Source: Sinonovacula constricta
Lineage: Eukaryota > Mollusca > Bivalvia > Cardiida > Solecurtidae
Direction: 5' to 3'
Length of the DNA stretch: 64,000 bases
Assembly: GCA_007844125.1 (NCBI GenBank)
Contig: CM017561.1
Location: 29,825,994-29,889,993 of the forward strand
Of this stretch, positions 23,202-33,709 are shown piece by piece. The notes under the pieces are model-generated. The model worked only from the letters and a program-made list of their open reading frames with translations. It had not been told where the DNA came from and did not search any database. The first letter of the stretch is position 1. The number at the start of each line of letters is the position of its first letter. A program made the translations under genes and the position numbers.

Positions 23202-23573
23202 GGCAGCGCCCATGAACGTTTGCCAGTATATGTAAATGAACAATTGTTTGTGAACATTAGCTATACATGGGTTTGGTGTTGTTTATAACTAACTTTTATT
23301 TCAATGTTTATGAAAAAATGGCTATCAATAAAGATACAAGTCTTAAACTCTTGCTCGTAAGTTCTGTTCTTTGTAAGTTGATGATATGTGGTGTATTTTA
23401 TTTCTTTCTCTCAACCGAAAGCGCGAAGACAGGGTATCTTCAAGACGCACAACAGCCAAAATATGGTGTTTTTTGTGTCAATGATAAGGTGTATGTAGAT
23501 ATTGATTCAGAATTTATGTTACGTTATATAATCCGGTTGAAATATTTCATATTTTTCTAATATCGCTAACACC
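23180..23573 (+). repeat. Duplicated segment X, copy 1 (uninterrupted)
   Basis: From AACATTAGCTATACATGGG through AATATCGCTAACACCC this matches the segment at about 25937-26690, except that the latter carries a 409-bp insertion. The 97-codon frame 23267-23560 starts with a hydrophobic stretch and is partly retained but broken in the second copy, so coding status is doubtful. Origin unknown. Confidence 0.7.
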
Positions 23574-23594
23574 CAATTTTCGACAATTGGCTTT

Positions 23595-23683
23595 TTCAAG
23601 AGTTTAACACAAACAGTTGGAAGCGCCCATGAACGTTTGCCAGTATTTGAATGAACAATGGTTTGTGTTTAACTCTAAAACAA
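23595..23683. repeat. Hairpin-forming inverted repeat
   Basis: TTTTCAAGAGTTTAACACAA on the left pairs with TTGTGTTTAACTCTAAAA on the right, separated by about 45 bp containing GCGCCCATGAACGTTTGCC. A related sequence occurs at about 23178-23250 and part of it at about 26700, so the motif belongs to a local repeat family. Confidence 0.6.
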
Positions 23684-24139
23684 GGCAATTTGCCGAATGT
23701 GAGCGTTTTAGAAAAAAAATCTATTGATATTCTGATTACCAATAAGGTCCATCGGGGCTTATGCAATTTATTTATGGCATGTGAACAAATACTTGGCTTA
23801 TATCCCGAGAAAGATAATTTACAACACATTTAATATATTAATTGTTTAATAAAAATTGTCATCAACAACAACTGAGCAAAAAATAATAAATAACATCATA
23901 ATCTGCACGTTCTGGAAATTGTGACGTTTGAGAAATAGTATTCGAAAATATTTTGCCATTCGAAATGTCCAAATTAGGCTCTGCCTGGTATCCGTTTTAC
24001 AACCTTGTTAAGAAAAGGCGTGATTTAAGTAAATAATTTGATAACAATTTCGTTGGTTCTCAAAGGATTGAACTTAAAATCAGTAAGGTTTCACCGATTG
24101 CCTCATGTTAATCTAGAATAAATGTCTGTCCCAGCTAAT
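23684..24139. other. 3' flank of caveolin D
   Basis: AT-rich region downstream of caveolin D on the minus strand. No gene recognised. Confidence 0.3.
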
Positions 24140-25737
24140 CTATTTCTTGAAATTAATGAAGATGCCACCGCAAGCCTCACAACACGGCTGGATGCAGCAT
24201 TGGGTACATTCTACGAGCAGTTTGCGCAACACACCGCAGTTGAGCTCCAGAACCTTAAGGCAAGGTGTGATGAACCACACGTGCTGGAAGGCGATTCCGG
24301 CGAACTGACAGCCCCACTCGGCGGCAATACAGATGCCACACAGTAGGGTGGAGATCTTGTAGCAGAGGTTCAGCCACAGGTTGAAGCAGGTGTAGGCAAG
24401 TTTCCAGACGCAGTCGATGGAGCGGGCTCCCTCGGGCTCACCAAGTACATCCTCGAAGCAGCACTGAAAAGAAGGTGAAATGATCGTAAGGTGATTTCCA
24501 ACGGACTAAATATGTTTTAAATTATTATTAAATCGCTTTATTTTGATTCGAGCCAAAAGTTAATGCCTTTCTATGTAAGCTAAAAACACTTTTTTTTAAT
24601 AACAATAGTAATATGTTTGCTATAAGATGTTGTTATTTGTGCAGAAACATTTATATATATCCAATGACGAAGAGCAGGAGAGTTTACTGATATTTAACAT
24701 AAAAGTTGTTCTTAAATTGAGTACTAAAAAACAACACTGCCGTAACGGCCACAGACACCACACTGCGATAAATGCTAGTAAATCTAATATATATTTCTTA
24801 TTTGTGCATTCAATATTTGTTTCCATTTTCTTAATAATTATATATGTCTGAAAGTGATAATTTTGGCTTCAATGTACAGTAACTAAATCACATAGTTATA
24901 TTGTACACCTTTTATTTAGACACCATGCACTGAAGATTGTACCTACGAAAGTTATTCATTTCCGAGTCATTATTGTACGTTCAATACTTCATCAGTTTAT
25001 TATCCAACCCCCGAAGTTTAGGGCCGACTCGGTTGGTCAGATGGGATATTCTACTGACCTCTAGATCTTGGCAATCAAATTATGGGACCAATAACTCGAA
25101 TTTAGCTTATTTTAGCCTAAGGTAGCACCCTGTAAGCACGTATTACACAGATTCTCTGGTGTTTTGTTTTGTTTTGTTTTTTTGTTTTTTTTTTGAAAAA
25201 AGGAAAAATATTCAATATGTTACATTAATGGACAAAAGTCCATTTTTCTCAGTCTTGGTTTGTTGAATAAAATATTTTTAAACAAGAAATCACTAAACGC
25301 ATATTTCACACAAAAAAACACTGCAACGGACGCTTATCTGCACGATTGCTTCCTTACATATTTTCAATCTTTATGTTCATTTTTGCGTTGTGAATAGCGA
25401 CAAGCATTTCTATTTTTTGTTACAATATTCGAATATTGTGTCATGGCTTCTTATCGATGCAAGTATGCATTTATTTTAACTATTGTGTTACTTTAATAAT
25501 AATTTAATTATATGCATAGATTTTTCTCTTAATTGAAGACGGTTTTGGAAATGAAATAATTTAACTTTAATCTAGCCTTTCAGTCGGAATTTCTGTGAGT
25601 TATTTTTTTTATATAATAATAAATTTGATTTAAATATATCTTTAGTTCTCGGAAAAAAATTATCAGTTATCAGTTACCTTGATGTGCTCGTTCAATCCAT
25701 TTGGATCTCTGTTGACAAGATCAGGTCCGTCACTCAT
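24140..25737 (-). CDS. Caveolin-like protein, paralogue D (2 exons)
   Basis: Exon 1 is complement 25678-25737 (20 codons, MSDGPDLVNRDPNGLNEHIK), ending AAG/GTAACT. Exon 2 is complement 24140-24463, preceded by TTTTCAG and ending AAG AAA TAG. The intron is 1214 bp, phase 0, and the product is 127 residues. MSDGPD replaces the MGEVD start of A-C. The signature FEDVLGEPEG, scaffolding-like segment and hydrophobic hairpin are all present, with 16 cysteines. It differs from B and C at several places (EGARSIDC, GVLRKLLVECTQCC, FINFKK). No TATA box was found upstream; the flank is GC-rich instead. The in-frame plus-strand stop seen by reading antisense is irrelevant to this minus-strand gene. Family role: caveolar membrane scaffold. 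Confidence 0.92.
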
Positions 25738-25936
25738 GGTTGCTGGCTAAAGGTCCTTGGATACACAAACGGAGGTTCTCCTAAAGCGAGATGTCCGTGC
25801 AATGGGCAGTTGGTTGTGCTAGTGTCCAGTTTTGTTATTCGCAGGACCGTGGCCGTTGCCCAGGGGTCTCCAGCCCGGGTGACGTAGGCCGGGCCAAACT
25901 AATCCTTGGTTTCACGGCCCTAGTTACAGATCTGGT
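25738..25936 (-). promoter_or_regulatory. GC-rich 5' flank of caveolin D
   Basis: The sequence upstream of the D start codon is markedly richer in G+C than its surroundings (GCCGTTGCCCAGGGG, CAGCCCGGGTGACGTAGG) and contains a CRE half-site TGACGTA. No TATA box lies at the position used by B and C. A TATA-less promoter is inferred. Confidence 0.35.
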
Positions 25937-26690
25937 TTGAACATTAACTATACATGGGTTTGGTGTTGTTTACAGGGGTGGCGAAATCAATTGTCCGAGT
26001 TGTCCGAGTCGTACATTTCTTGTTCCGGACAAGTTACTTTTTTCAATTGGCTTGTCCGTGGACAAGTGAAAAAATCCAATTTCTAAGTGTTGAAATTCTC
26101 AAAAATAACTTTTATTTCCCAAACTGAAACATAAGACTTAAAGCATTAAAAGATTTGTTTACGTTCGTAATTGTGATATGATAAATTTGACTAAACATGA
26201 AGTAATTACATGATGGTTTTATGGTTTAACATATTTAAGTGATTATTAAATCATTGTTGTTAAAATACTTGTGTTTTTATTAATGAATGTACGGACAAGT
26301 AGCGCATTGGTACGGACAAGTACATTTTTATAACCACTTGTCCGTGGACAAGTAAACATTTCTGAGATTTCGCCACCCCTGGTTGTTTATAACTAACTAT
26401 TATTTCAATGTTTATGAAAAATGACTATCAATTAAGATACAAGTCTTAAACTCTTGCTCGTAAGTTCTGTTCTTTGTAAGTTGATGATATGTGATATGTG
26501 ATGTATTTTATTTTTTCTCAACCGCAAGCGCGAAGACAGGGTATCTTCACGACGCACAACAGCCAAAATATGGTGTTTTTTGTGTCAATGATAAGGTGTA
26601 TGTAGATACTGATTCAGAATTTATGTTACGTTATTGTATCCGGTTGAAATATTTCATATTTTTCTAATATCGCTCACACCCAAATTTTCG
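25937..26690 (+). repeat. Duplicated segment X, copy 2 (interrupted)
   Basis: It matches copy 1 (about 23243-23573) in order: ATACATGGGTTTGGTGTTG, then after an insertion AACTAACTATTATTTCAATG, CTTAAACTCTTGCTCG, GCGAAGACAGGGTATCTTC and ACAGCCAAAATATGGTG. The 409-bp insert at 25973-26381 is a separate transposon. Confidence 0.75.
25965..26389. mobile_element. hAT-like MITE with 8-bp target duplication
   Basis: The element 25973-26381 has perfect 16-bp terminal inverted repeats (CAGGGGTGGCGAAATC). It is flanked by identical 8-bp sequences GTTGTTTA (25965-25972 and 26382-26389). The empty target is visible in segment X copy 1 at about 23278-23285. The interior repeats TTGTCCG and GGACAAG motifs at both ends and has no transposase. 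The 8-bp duplication and CAGGGGT ends are typical of the hAT superfamily. Confidence 0.88.
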
Positions 26691-27078
26691 ACAATTGGCC
26701 TTTTTCAAGAGTTAAACACAAACTGCAACACACACCTTAAGGCAATGTGTGAACCACGCGTTGTCTAATAAGGTGGCTCCCATGTACGTTTGCAAATATG
26801 TAAAAAGATCATCTATTATTAACTCTTGACGAAGACAATTTGCCGAAAAATTGAGTGTGAGCGTTAATTTAAAAAAATTCAACCCGTTGCCTATGGAATA
26901 ATTTACAACGTAGTTAAAATATTACAATTTATACACATGTAGGGGCCTATGAGCTCCAACTAGGAGACTGAAGTTGTGGTTGGGCGGCCATGGCAAAAGT
27001 CTTTTAAAGGTAACATTTCATAAGGTCCTTTAAAATCACCACATATTTCAAAATTTGAACTAGCACAAGAAACTGTAG

Positions 27079-27559
27079 TAAAGGTGGTATTCGACAGTTT
27101 AGCTAATATATATAACAATAACTGAACTCTGTTAAGGTTTTTTGCATAATTTCTGGAGAAAAGAAATCATACTTAAGTCTAAGCTTGGACGATGTTCAAC
27201 AGAATCTCAATTTTAGGGCAATAAAACCCGTTAATTAACACTTTAGTGTTGATTCTTTTTACATCTATAAATAAGAACGGTTGGGATTCCTGATAAAATA
27301 GACATCGACGTCACAGTGGATGATGTGGATGAGCTATGGTGGTCACATGGTTTTCCTGGTTTAAAATAGCTAACTGTGCAGCGTCGCTAAGATAAGAAAT
27401 GCATGTTTGTAATGACGATTGTGTCGTTATGGTTCACTTTTGAGACAGGTGTAGGACATCAATAAACAGCTTTTAACGAGATCTGTTCATATATCAATGG
27501 TTTAGTAAGATGTATAATGAAAATAGTTTTGGTCCAAACTGTTGGATACCATCTTTAAA
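27079..27559 (+). mobile_element. MITE family T, copy 4
   Basis: It starts AAAGGTGGTATTCGACAGTT and ends AACTGTTGGATACCATCTTT. Inside are TAGACATCGACGTCACAGTG, GTCACATGGTTTTCC and GACAGGTGTAGGACATC. A ~52-bp direct repeat (TTTCAAAATTTGAACTA and neighbours) flanks it on both sides (27029-27080 and about 27553-27605), far longer than a normal target duplication. Confidence 0.85.
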
Positions 27560-27826
27560 ATCACCACTTATTTCAAAATTTGAACTAACTCAAGAAACTG
27601 TATTAATATGCAAGTTTAATGAAAATGTGTCAAAACAGCTGGGATAGATACCACCTTCGAAGGGCAAGTCCTCGAAAGGACCGATCGGTATCCTGAAATC
27701 GGTTTAAGGATCTCGTTTCGGTCCAGTTTGATACAAGAATTTTCAGTGTTTTAAACGAAAAAAAAAACAACGCTTAATGCAATAAGCTTGATAAATAGGT
27801 GGTCAGTATTATCATATACTACACTA

Positions 27827-28060
27827 CACTAGTATAATACAGCTATTTGATTGGTGAAGTCATCGACGTCATCATAGTACAGATGATCTCATACCACTAT
27901 TTCATCAAGTACTGTTTTTAAAATTTCGTAAAATCGTACAATGGCGATTAAAATCATGTGATACAAAGAATCTGACATTCGCCATGGTCTTGCTAACTAT
28001 CTATTTTCCTGAACTCGTTTTACAAATGTTTGTATTAAATTGCAAATCGTGTCAGAGAAT
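27827..28060 (+). repeat. Dispersed repeat family R, copy 1
   Basis: The order AGTATAATACA, TTGATTGGTGAAGTCATCG, GATCTCATACCACTATTTC, TTTCGTAAAATCGTA, TTTTCCTGAACTCGTTT, AAATGTTTGTATTA and GTGTCAGA is repeated at about 58171-58475. Ends and class are unknown. Confidence 0.65.
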
Positions 28061-29730
28061 CTATATAGACCAATGCATAGGTAAATAAGAAAATAGCCTA
28101 TAAGAATTACCACAGATTTTTAAATATAGCCTAAACAATCTCTAGACATACAGGGTAAGTGTTAAAATCGTGGCGATATATGGCGATCCTCTTCTGACAA
28201 CTAACGTTTATCTATGCTTGGCCTTTTTCGGCATAGAAAGGAATTAAACGATTAGCTTGTTTATTGCTGTTTCGATGGATTTATTGTATTATTTGGTGGG
28301 ATTGTTGTGTATTCTTGTGTGACTACAAAGCGGATTAATACATTAAGCTTGATCCACTGTTAAAGACACGGAGAACAAAAGAACCTATGATTGTCTTGGG
28401 CACAAGGCAAAAGGTTGGGAAGTCGGATTGTTGTTTCTATAAATCGAATGACTATTACGTATTTATTGTATTACAAGTAAGCAAATATATCAAGTATATC
28501 AGAAACGGTAGAATACTCGCCGGAAAGTGTGTTTGTTTGATGTGTTTATTGTTCAGCCAAGTAATCTTTAAGTTGTCGGGCGACGGTATCCACGGAAAAC
28601 ACATAGAATGATGCCTTTACTGTGTGTGGCATGCTGTAGCATATTGATTCTTATTTTTATAATAGACCATCTGTTTACAAATTTAGTATATTAATGTCAA
28701 CTCAAGTTAATACAGTTCTTTTAAATGTTGCTAAATTTATAACGCAAGCCTTTAATATAAGAAAAAACTACTTAACTAGTTAAATGCTGGTTTTCTTTTA
28801 TAACGATAATATCAACTATACACTGATATTGATGATTTACTCTCCAAATGTTCCATGTTATTTGTTATATTTATAAAAGTTGTGACTGTATCACGTGACT
28901 GTTGTATTTTATTGTGTGACTGTATGTTTGTATCAGATGATGTACGTATGTACAAATCTCAATAAACGATGTTCTGTTCTGTTCTGCTGTGAATGTCTGA
29001 TTTCATACAACACCCAGTCACATTATTCTGACGCCGGTCCGATCAATCATTGAACTACCCGGGGTTTAAACCCCGAGTCTCTCGAACCCGGAGTCGACGC
29101 TTTACGTGTTGTCAGCGAAAAAAAACTTATGTGTTTAAAATGGTATTGATTAAGAAAATGGCTTTTAACTTTGATGTAAAAACAAAAACAAGCAACTGTC
29201 GCAAAATATATATTTTATTACTAGCCAAATTAAAATATCATTGGAAAATTAAAGATCTAATCCATTTAAAAAATGGAAACGGTAAACCATGTTAATAATA
29301 TACTCAATTTATTAAATTTGTGCAGCTCTAAAAAAAATCTTGTTTGATAGTGAAACTTTTTTTTAACTATCTAAGATTTTTTAAAGAAATGTAGTTGAGA
29401 GGTCTTGTGAAAACACAATATTAAAACTTAAGTTCTAAATATGATCATTGTCCGTCAAATGTCGCTTTTCCATTTCGTAAAATGGATAACCCATGCAAAA
29501 AAACCCATATAAAATGAAATAAAATATCCAAATCTATATAAAAATTATATAAATACAACTTTAAAAGCTAGAAATTAAGAACATAATAAATGATCATTCA
29601 GGTTATAGGTAATATATTTATATAAAAGCATACATTGGGTTAAGTTCATTTAGAACTTTAAAGCTATTTGGGTACACATCTTTACTTTCGAACTTTGATA
29701 ACATTTTATCTTTATATATTTCTTTATACT
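28061..29730. other. Unannotated spacer
   Basis: No recognised gene. At 28961-28990 CAATAAACGATGTTCTGTTC, followed by more TTCTG repeats, looks like the 3' end of a retroelement with a (TTCTG)n tail. At about 29000-29110 a reversed SINE remnant is suggested by CACCCAGTCACATTATTCTG and CGAACCCGGAGTCGACGC. Confidence 0.35.
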
Positions 29731-30258
29731 TTAAAGGTGATATCCGACAGTTTGCCTATATCAAATACATACTTAGAACAATATCTAAATACTGCTTTGG
29801 AGAATTTAGGCACATTTTTTTAAATAAATTTATACTTTAGTCTTCATAAATGCGATTTTGAACACTAATTGAATTACTAGACAGAACTAATCGCAAAAGA
29901 AATCACCATAGAATGTGTATTCGTTCCAACTGTATAAAAAAAGCCAACTCGATAGTGATCTTTGCTAAAATAGACATCGACGTCGGAGCGGATTATCCGG
30001 ATAACGTGATCTTAAAAGTCACGTTGTTTTCTAAGTTTAAAACTTGCTGTCTCTGCAACGTGGCTCGGATAGGAAATACCTGTTTGCAATGGCAAGTGAT
30101 GATTTATGCTTGACTGTTTACACAGATCTAGGACATCAATAAACAACATTTTTGCAGGAATTTTTCAGATAACAATGACCTGTTTGGTTATTTGTGCAAA
30201 GACATTTAGTTATTTGTGGAAAAAGTGTTTGGTCCAAACTGCCGGAGAGCGCCTTTAA
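29731..30258 (+). mobile_element. MITE family T, copy 5 (longest copy)
   Basis: The left end is TTAAAGGTGATATCCGACAG and the right end is CTGCCGGAGAGCGCCTTTAA. At about 528 bp it is the longest member. It contains ATAGACATCGACGTCGGAGC, AACGTGATCTTAAAAGTCAC and CGTGGCTCGGATAGGAAATA. Confidence 0.85.
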
Positions 30259-31175
30259 AGCCATATAAGTTCCCATGAAACTATTTAACCGATACAAAAC
30301 AATTTACAACAATATTAACAGAAGATTGACCCTCCCTTGGCCTTCCGAGAATTTATAATAATTATAATTTATATTCGCAATGTTGGATACATCCATTTAA
30401 AACATGCATGACCAAAGACTAAGTAGAACAATATGTAGAAGTTTTGACTGGCATAGCAGAGGTACGTTCGTGTTCGAATCATACAAAACTATTTTTTGAT
30501 ATCCTGTCAGGTTTTAACGGCATGTTATTTACAGTGAAGGCAAAACTTGATCAGCCTCATGTGAATACCGCTTCCTTTAAGGTATTAGATGTGTAATAGT
30601 GACTAAATTGAATCCTGACAAAAGATATATAACATAATTCAGCTTTGTAGTGTGGATTATTTTCCAGATTTTAACAACTTTTCACCTCAGCTAACTTAGG
30701 TTTTGCGAAGTTTTATGTACTAGGTCGACGTCTTCAAATCTGACCTTTAAATAATCTCATAAATGTCAAATTTGGATGAATAAAAAATAAAGAAAACACT
30801 GTAATGTCATTCGTTTGCTACATTTTTATTAGAGTATACTTTTTCTAAATAAAAAATACTCAAAAACATGTACGCCTTCAAATCGTATAATAAAAGTGTG
30901 GATTATTTTTATTGTAAAATTTTATCATAACAGAATATGAAAGTGAGTTTAACTGACATAAGAGTACTGAAGACATATATCCTTACACAGCATTAGAATA
31001 TTATGATACATGATTGGCGAATACTGGTGATAAAGGTGAATGAAACTTTTTTCATAACCCCACCCCACCAAGATTTTCTGGATCCGCGCCTGGCTATTGG
31101 TATATGTATTTAATAGATTCAAATTGTCGGAAACCATCTTAAAAAGTATTGCCACCTAAATACTAATAACGTCAG
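30259..31175. other. Unannotated spacer
   Basis: AT-rich with no gene recognised. A short SINE A-like piece (TTTTAACGGCATGTTATTTACAG) is at about 30513-30570. GATTTTCTGGATCCGCGCC near 31071 resembles a DNA-transposon end. Confidence 0.3.
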
Positions 31176-31400
31176 ACCGGCCGCAATAGCTCAGGTGTTA
31201 GAGCGACGGCTTGCGGATCGGGAGGTCGTGGGTTCAAACCCGGCCGGGTCAAATCAAAGACTTTAAAGTTGGTAGTAGTGGCTTCCCGCCTAACGCTCGG
31301 GGCTTTGGGGGGCAGCATTTCGCCTGACTTGTCGGTGTCAGTATAATGGACCGGCCGGGTTCCTCACCTAAACACAGCCTATTTCGGTTCTATTCTATTG
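31176..31400 (+). mobile_element. tRNA-derived SINE, family B
   Basis: The head is GCCGCAATAGCTCAGGTGTT, AGAGCGACGGCTTGCGGATC and B-box GGGTTCAAACCC. The body follows (CAAAGACTTTAAAGTTGGTA, GGCTTCCCGCCTAACGCTCG, GTATAATGGACCGGCCGGGT). Other copies are at 32158, 36125 and 58880. Confidence 0.85.
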
Positions 31401-31494
31401 TATCTTGAACATTATCATTGTACCTCATTTCACATAAATGTTATGTGCTGAGAGTAAATAAAACTTGTAAACTAGTAAACTTGCTATAATGATA

Positions 31495-31545
31495 GAAATG
31501 TCGCTGCACAGTATCGGCGAATAGACGGCTAATCCCAATCCCTAA
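31495..31545 (+). mobile_element. SINE family B 3' fragment
   Basis: The sequence GCTATAATGATAGAAATGTC, then GCTGCACAGTATCGGC and GGCTAATCCC equals the 3' end of family B copies at 36220-36285 and 59095-59155. Confidence 0.6.
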
Positions 31546-31687
31546 TAACGACGGTCTGTGTGCATACTCACGTATACGTTTTCCACACAATTTAGATGTC
31601 AATGTTCTCTAGATTTACGTACAATTTTCATGTACTGAATTAGTATACTGGTTCATGTAACTCGGCAAAAAATGCGCGGGCGTCCGT

Positions 31688-31775
31688 AATCTGGAAGTTA
31701 AATATTGGACTTTTTGGTGGGTCCCGGGTTCGAAGTCCGAAACTGTCCACGTGATGTTAATCTTTGAGAACAGGA
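31688..31775 (+). mobile_element. SINE family C head fragment
   Basis: TTGGACTTTTTGGTGGGTCC, then GGGTTCGAAGTCCGAAACTG and CACGTGATGTTAATCTTTGA align with the head of the family C copy at 42688. The 3' body is missing here. Confidence 0.55.
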
Positions 31776-32157
31776 CAGAACATATATTTTATTTAGCCTT
31801 AGACTGTTTCCGGTCTCTCGCAGTCAAAATACAATATACAAGTGTAAAGATGTTAGTCGCGTAATCATTGGTTAATCAAACAACATACATTTATATCTTG
31901 AATTTCATGATTATGCAGGTTGAAACTGTGGGAAAATAAATTACAACCGTAGTAGATCCCGATCAGACAGCTACACGAGTAGCTGTTTGGTCATGATCTA
32001 GACAGTTTCTATGGGCACATTAATGCGTCTATTTTTTATGAGGTTTAAAGCTAACTGTCTTGCTGCTATTTAGCATCACGTCATGAGTATTTAATATGCA
32101 ATAATAAATAAGAATATATGACAATGTCCTATGAGCATTGCAACATATACCAAAATT

Positions 32158-32445
32158 TGACAGGCCGCAATAGCTCAATTGGTAGAGTGTCGGCTTGCGG
32201 ATCGGGAGGTCGCGGGTTCGAACCCCGGTCGGGTCAAAACCAAAGACTTTAAAATTGGTAGTAGTGGCTTCCCTCCTAACGCTCGGGGCTAAGGGGACAG
32301 CATAACGCCTGACTCGTCGGTGTCTGTATAATGGACCGGCCGGGTTCAGTCCCTGGGCACCTCATAAGTGCCCCTGCGTTGCGTCAACACACGGTCAAAA
32401 TGACCTGTGTGATTGCACTCGCTGTATTGTGGGTAAAGTAGTTCT
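32158..32445 (+). mobile_element. tRNA-derived SINE, family B
   Basis: A near-complete head (GCCGCAATAGCTCAATTGGT, AGAGTGTCGGCTTGCGGATC, GGGTTCGAACCCC) is followed by the body up to GGACCGGCCGGGTTCAGTCC and CTGGGCACCTCATAAGTGCC. The tail AGTGCCCCTGCG then diverges. Confidence 0.87.
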
Positions 32446-32599
32446 TCAACAGGGCTGTTATGAATACGGAAGTGATTACTAAAATGAACAAAACAAGTAC
32501 GAAGAGGTATACAACAGATTATTTTGGCATTTTTTTATACATTCTAATAGTTAAAATATGTTTCATGCAAAAATGTTGAACTTAATTTTGTAAACGGTC

Positions 32600-32925
32600 C
32601 AGACTTTAACGTAGTGACGTCACACGCTATGTATAATGGACATATTACTGTTTAACGAAAGCAAAAGTAGCAAAACTTGCTCATCGTATTTTTTTCCATT
32701 TATCTATAAATATCAAGACTTTAAAAGTTTCTGGACATAGAATAAGGCCTTAGAATATGGTTGTTTAGTCATTTATCTTAATTCAATGAATATTATAATC
32801 GAACGTATTTCCTACGCGGAGCTATTTTTTATGTAGGCACAAATCTCAAATTTTGGGTGAGTTACGAGTCGTAGTATAGAGATGACTTGAACGTAGTGAC
32901 GTCACGCTATGTATTGAATGGTGCC
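32600..32925. repeat. Pair of GACGTCAC direct repeats
   Basis: TAACGTAGTGACGTCAC with GCTATGTAT occurs at about 32608 and again at about 32890, about 280 bp apart. Each holds the CRE palindrome TGACGTCA. Function unknown. Confidence 0.5.
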
Positions 32926-32929
32926 CCTG

Positions 32930-32995
32930 TGCTATAATGATAGAAATGTCGCTTCACAGTATCGGCAAAAATGCCGGCAAATCCCATCCCCAAAA
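32930..32995 (+). mobile_element. SINE family B 3' fragment
   Basis: GTGCTATAATGATAGAAATG, then TCGCTTCACAGTATCGGC and GCCGGCAAATCCCATCCCC match the family B 3' end. Confidence 0.65.
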
Positions 32996-33037
32996 TTTGA
33001 AAAAGCACAGGACAAAAGTATTCACATGCAAGATTAT

Positions 33038-33168
33038 TTACTGCACACTGCTCCAGGTATTCAGTACCTAATTACTGTTTCTACCTAGGTAGTGGGCTTT
33101 CGAGAGGGATTAATATAAGTTGACAGAACTTGTTTCCCAAACAATTATAAATAAATAAGTTTCAAACT
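33038..33168 (+). mobile_element. SINE family C 3' part
   Basis: GGTATTCAGTACCTAATTAC, then TAGGTAGTGGGCTTTCGAGA, GGGATTAATATAAGTTGACA and ATTATAAATAAATAAG match the 3' body and tail of family C. Confidence 0.7.
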
Positions 33169-33295
33169 ATGAAGCACGAAGGACTGGCACAAAACTATAG
33201 GACAGTTCTGCTTTATTTGGTTATAATTACCATTTATATTACTTATATAGTCAAATTAAAAAGCTTATATTTTTTTATTTTTTTTGTGTGTGTTT

Positions 33296-33296
33296 T

Positions 33297-33341
<45 letters not shown>
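33296..33341. repeat. Poly-T tract
   Basis: A T-rich run with a long uninterrupted stretch. The Phe-rich and Lys-rich frames over it are artefacts of the tract. Confidence 0.9.
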
Positions 33342-33709
33342 TAAAAACCTCGAACCGACAAAAATGTAGTCAAGCTTGCGTCGCCCGGCTATTATTGGTA
33401 TAGGAAGTCTTTCTTGTTTGAACCACTGGCGCTTCGATCGCATGTTACCTGGAAGAAGTTCCCATGTGTAGGTTTGCACGCCAATCGGAACTCAAAATAT
33501 AGTCGTTGTTTATGTTAGCAACTCTAAGCGCTCGTCTACAGGCGCCCCACAGAAAATGTTTTTTTTTAGAGTTTTTTAGAGTTTCGCCATTTACACGATG
33601 CGAGATGATGATAACGATGATATTGTTGTTGTTTGTGCTGTTGTGGTTGCTATTGCTCTGCTGATCATCATCATGATTATGATAATTATGGTAACAATCA
33701 TGATGACTA

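Noticed and set aside
23267..23560. 97-codon frame with hydrophobic N-terminus
   Set aside because: It lies in duplicated segment X and is not kept open in the second copy; no domain recognised.
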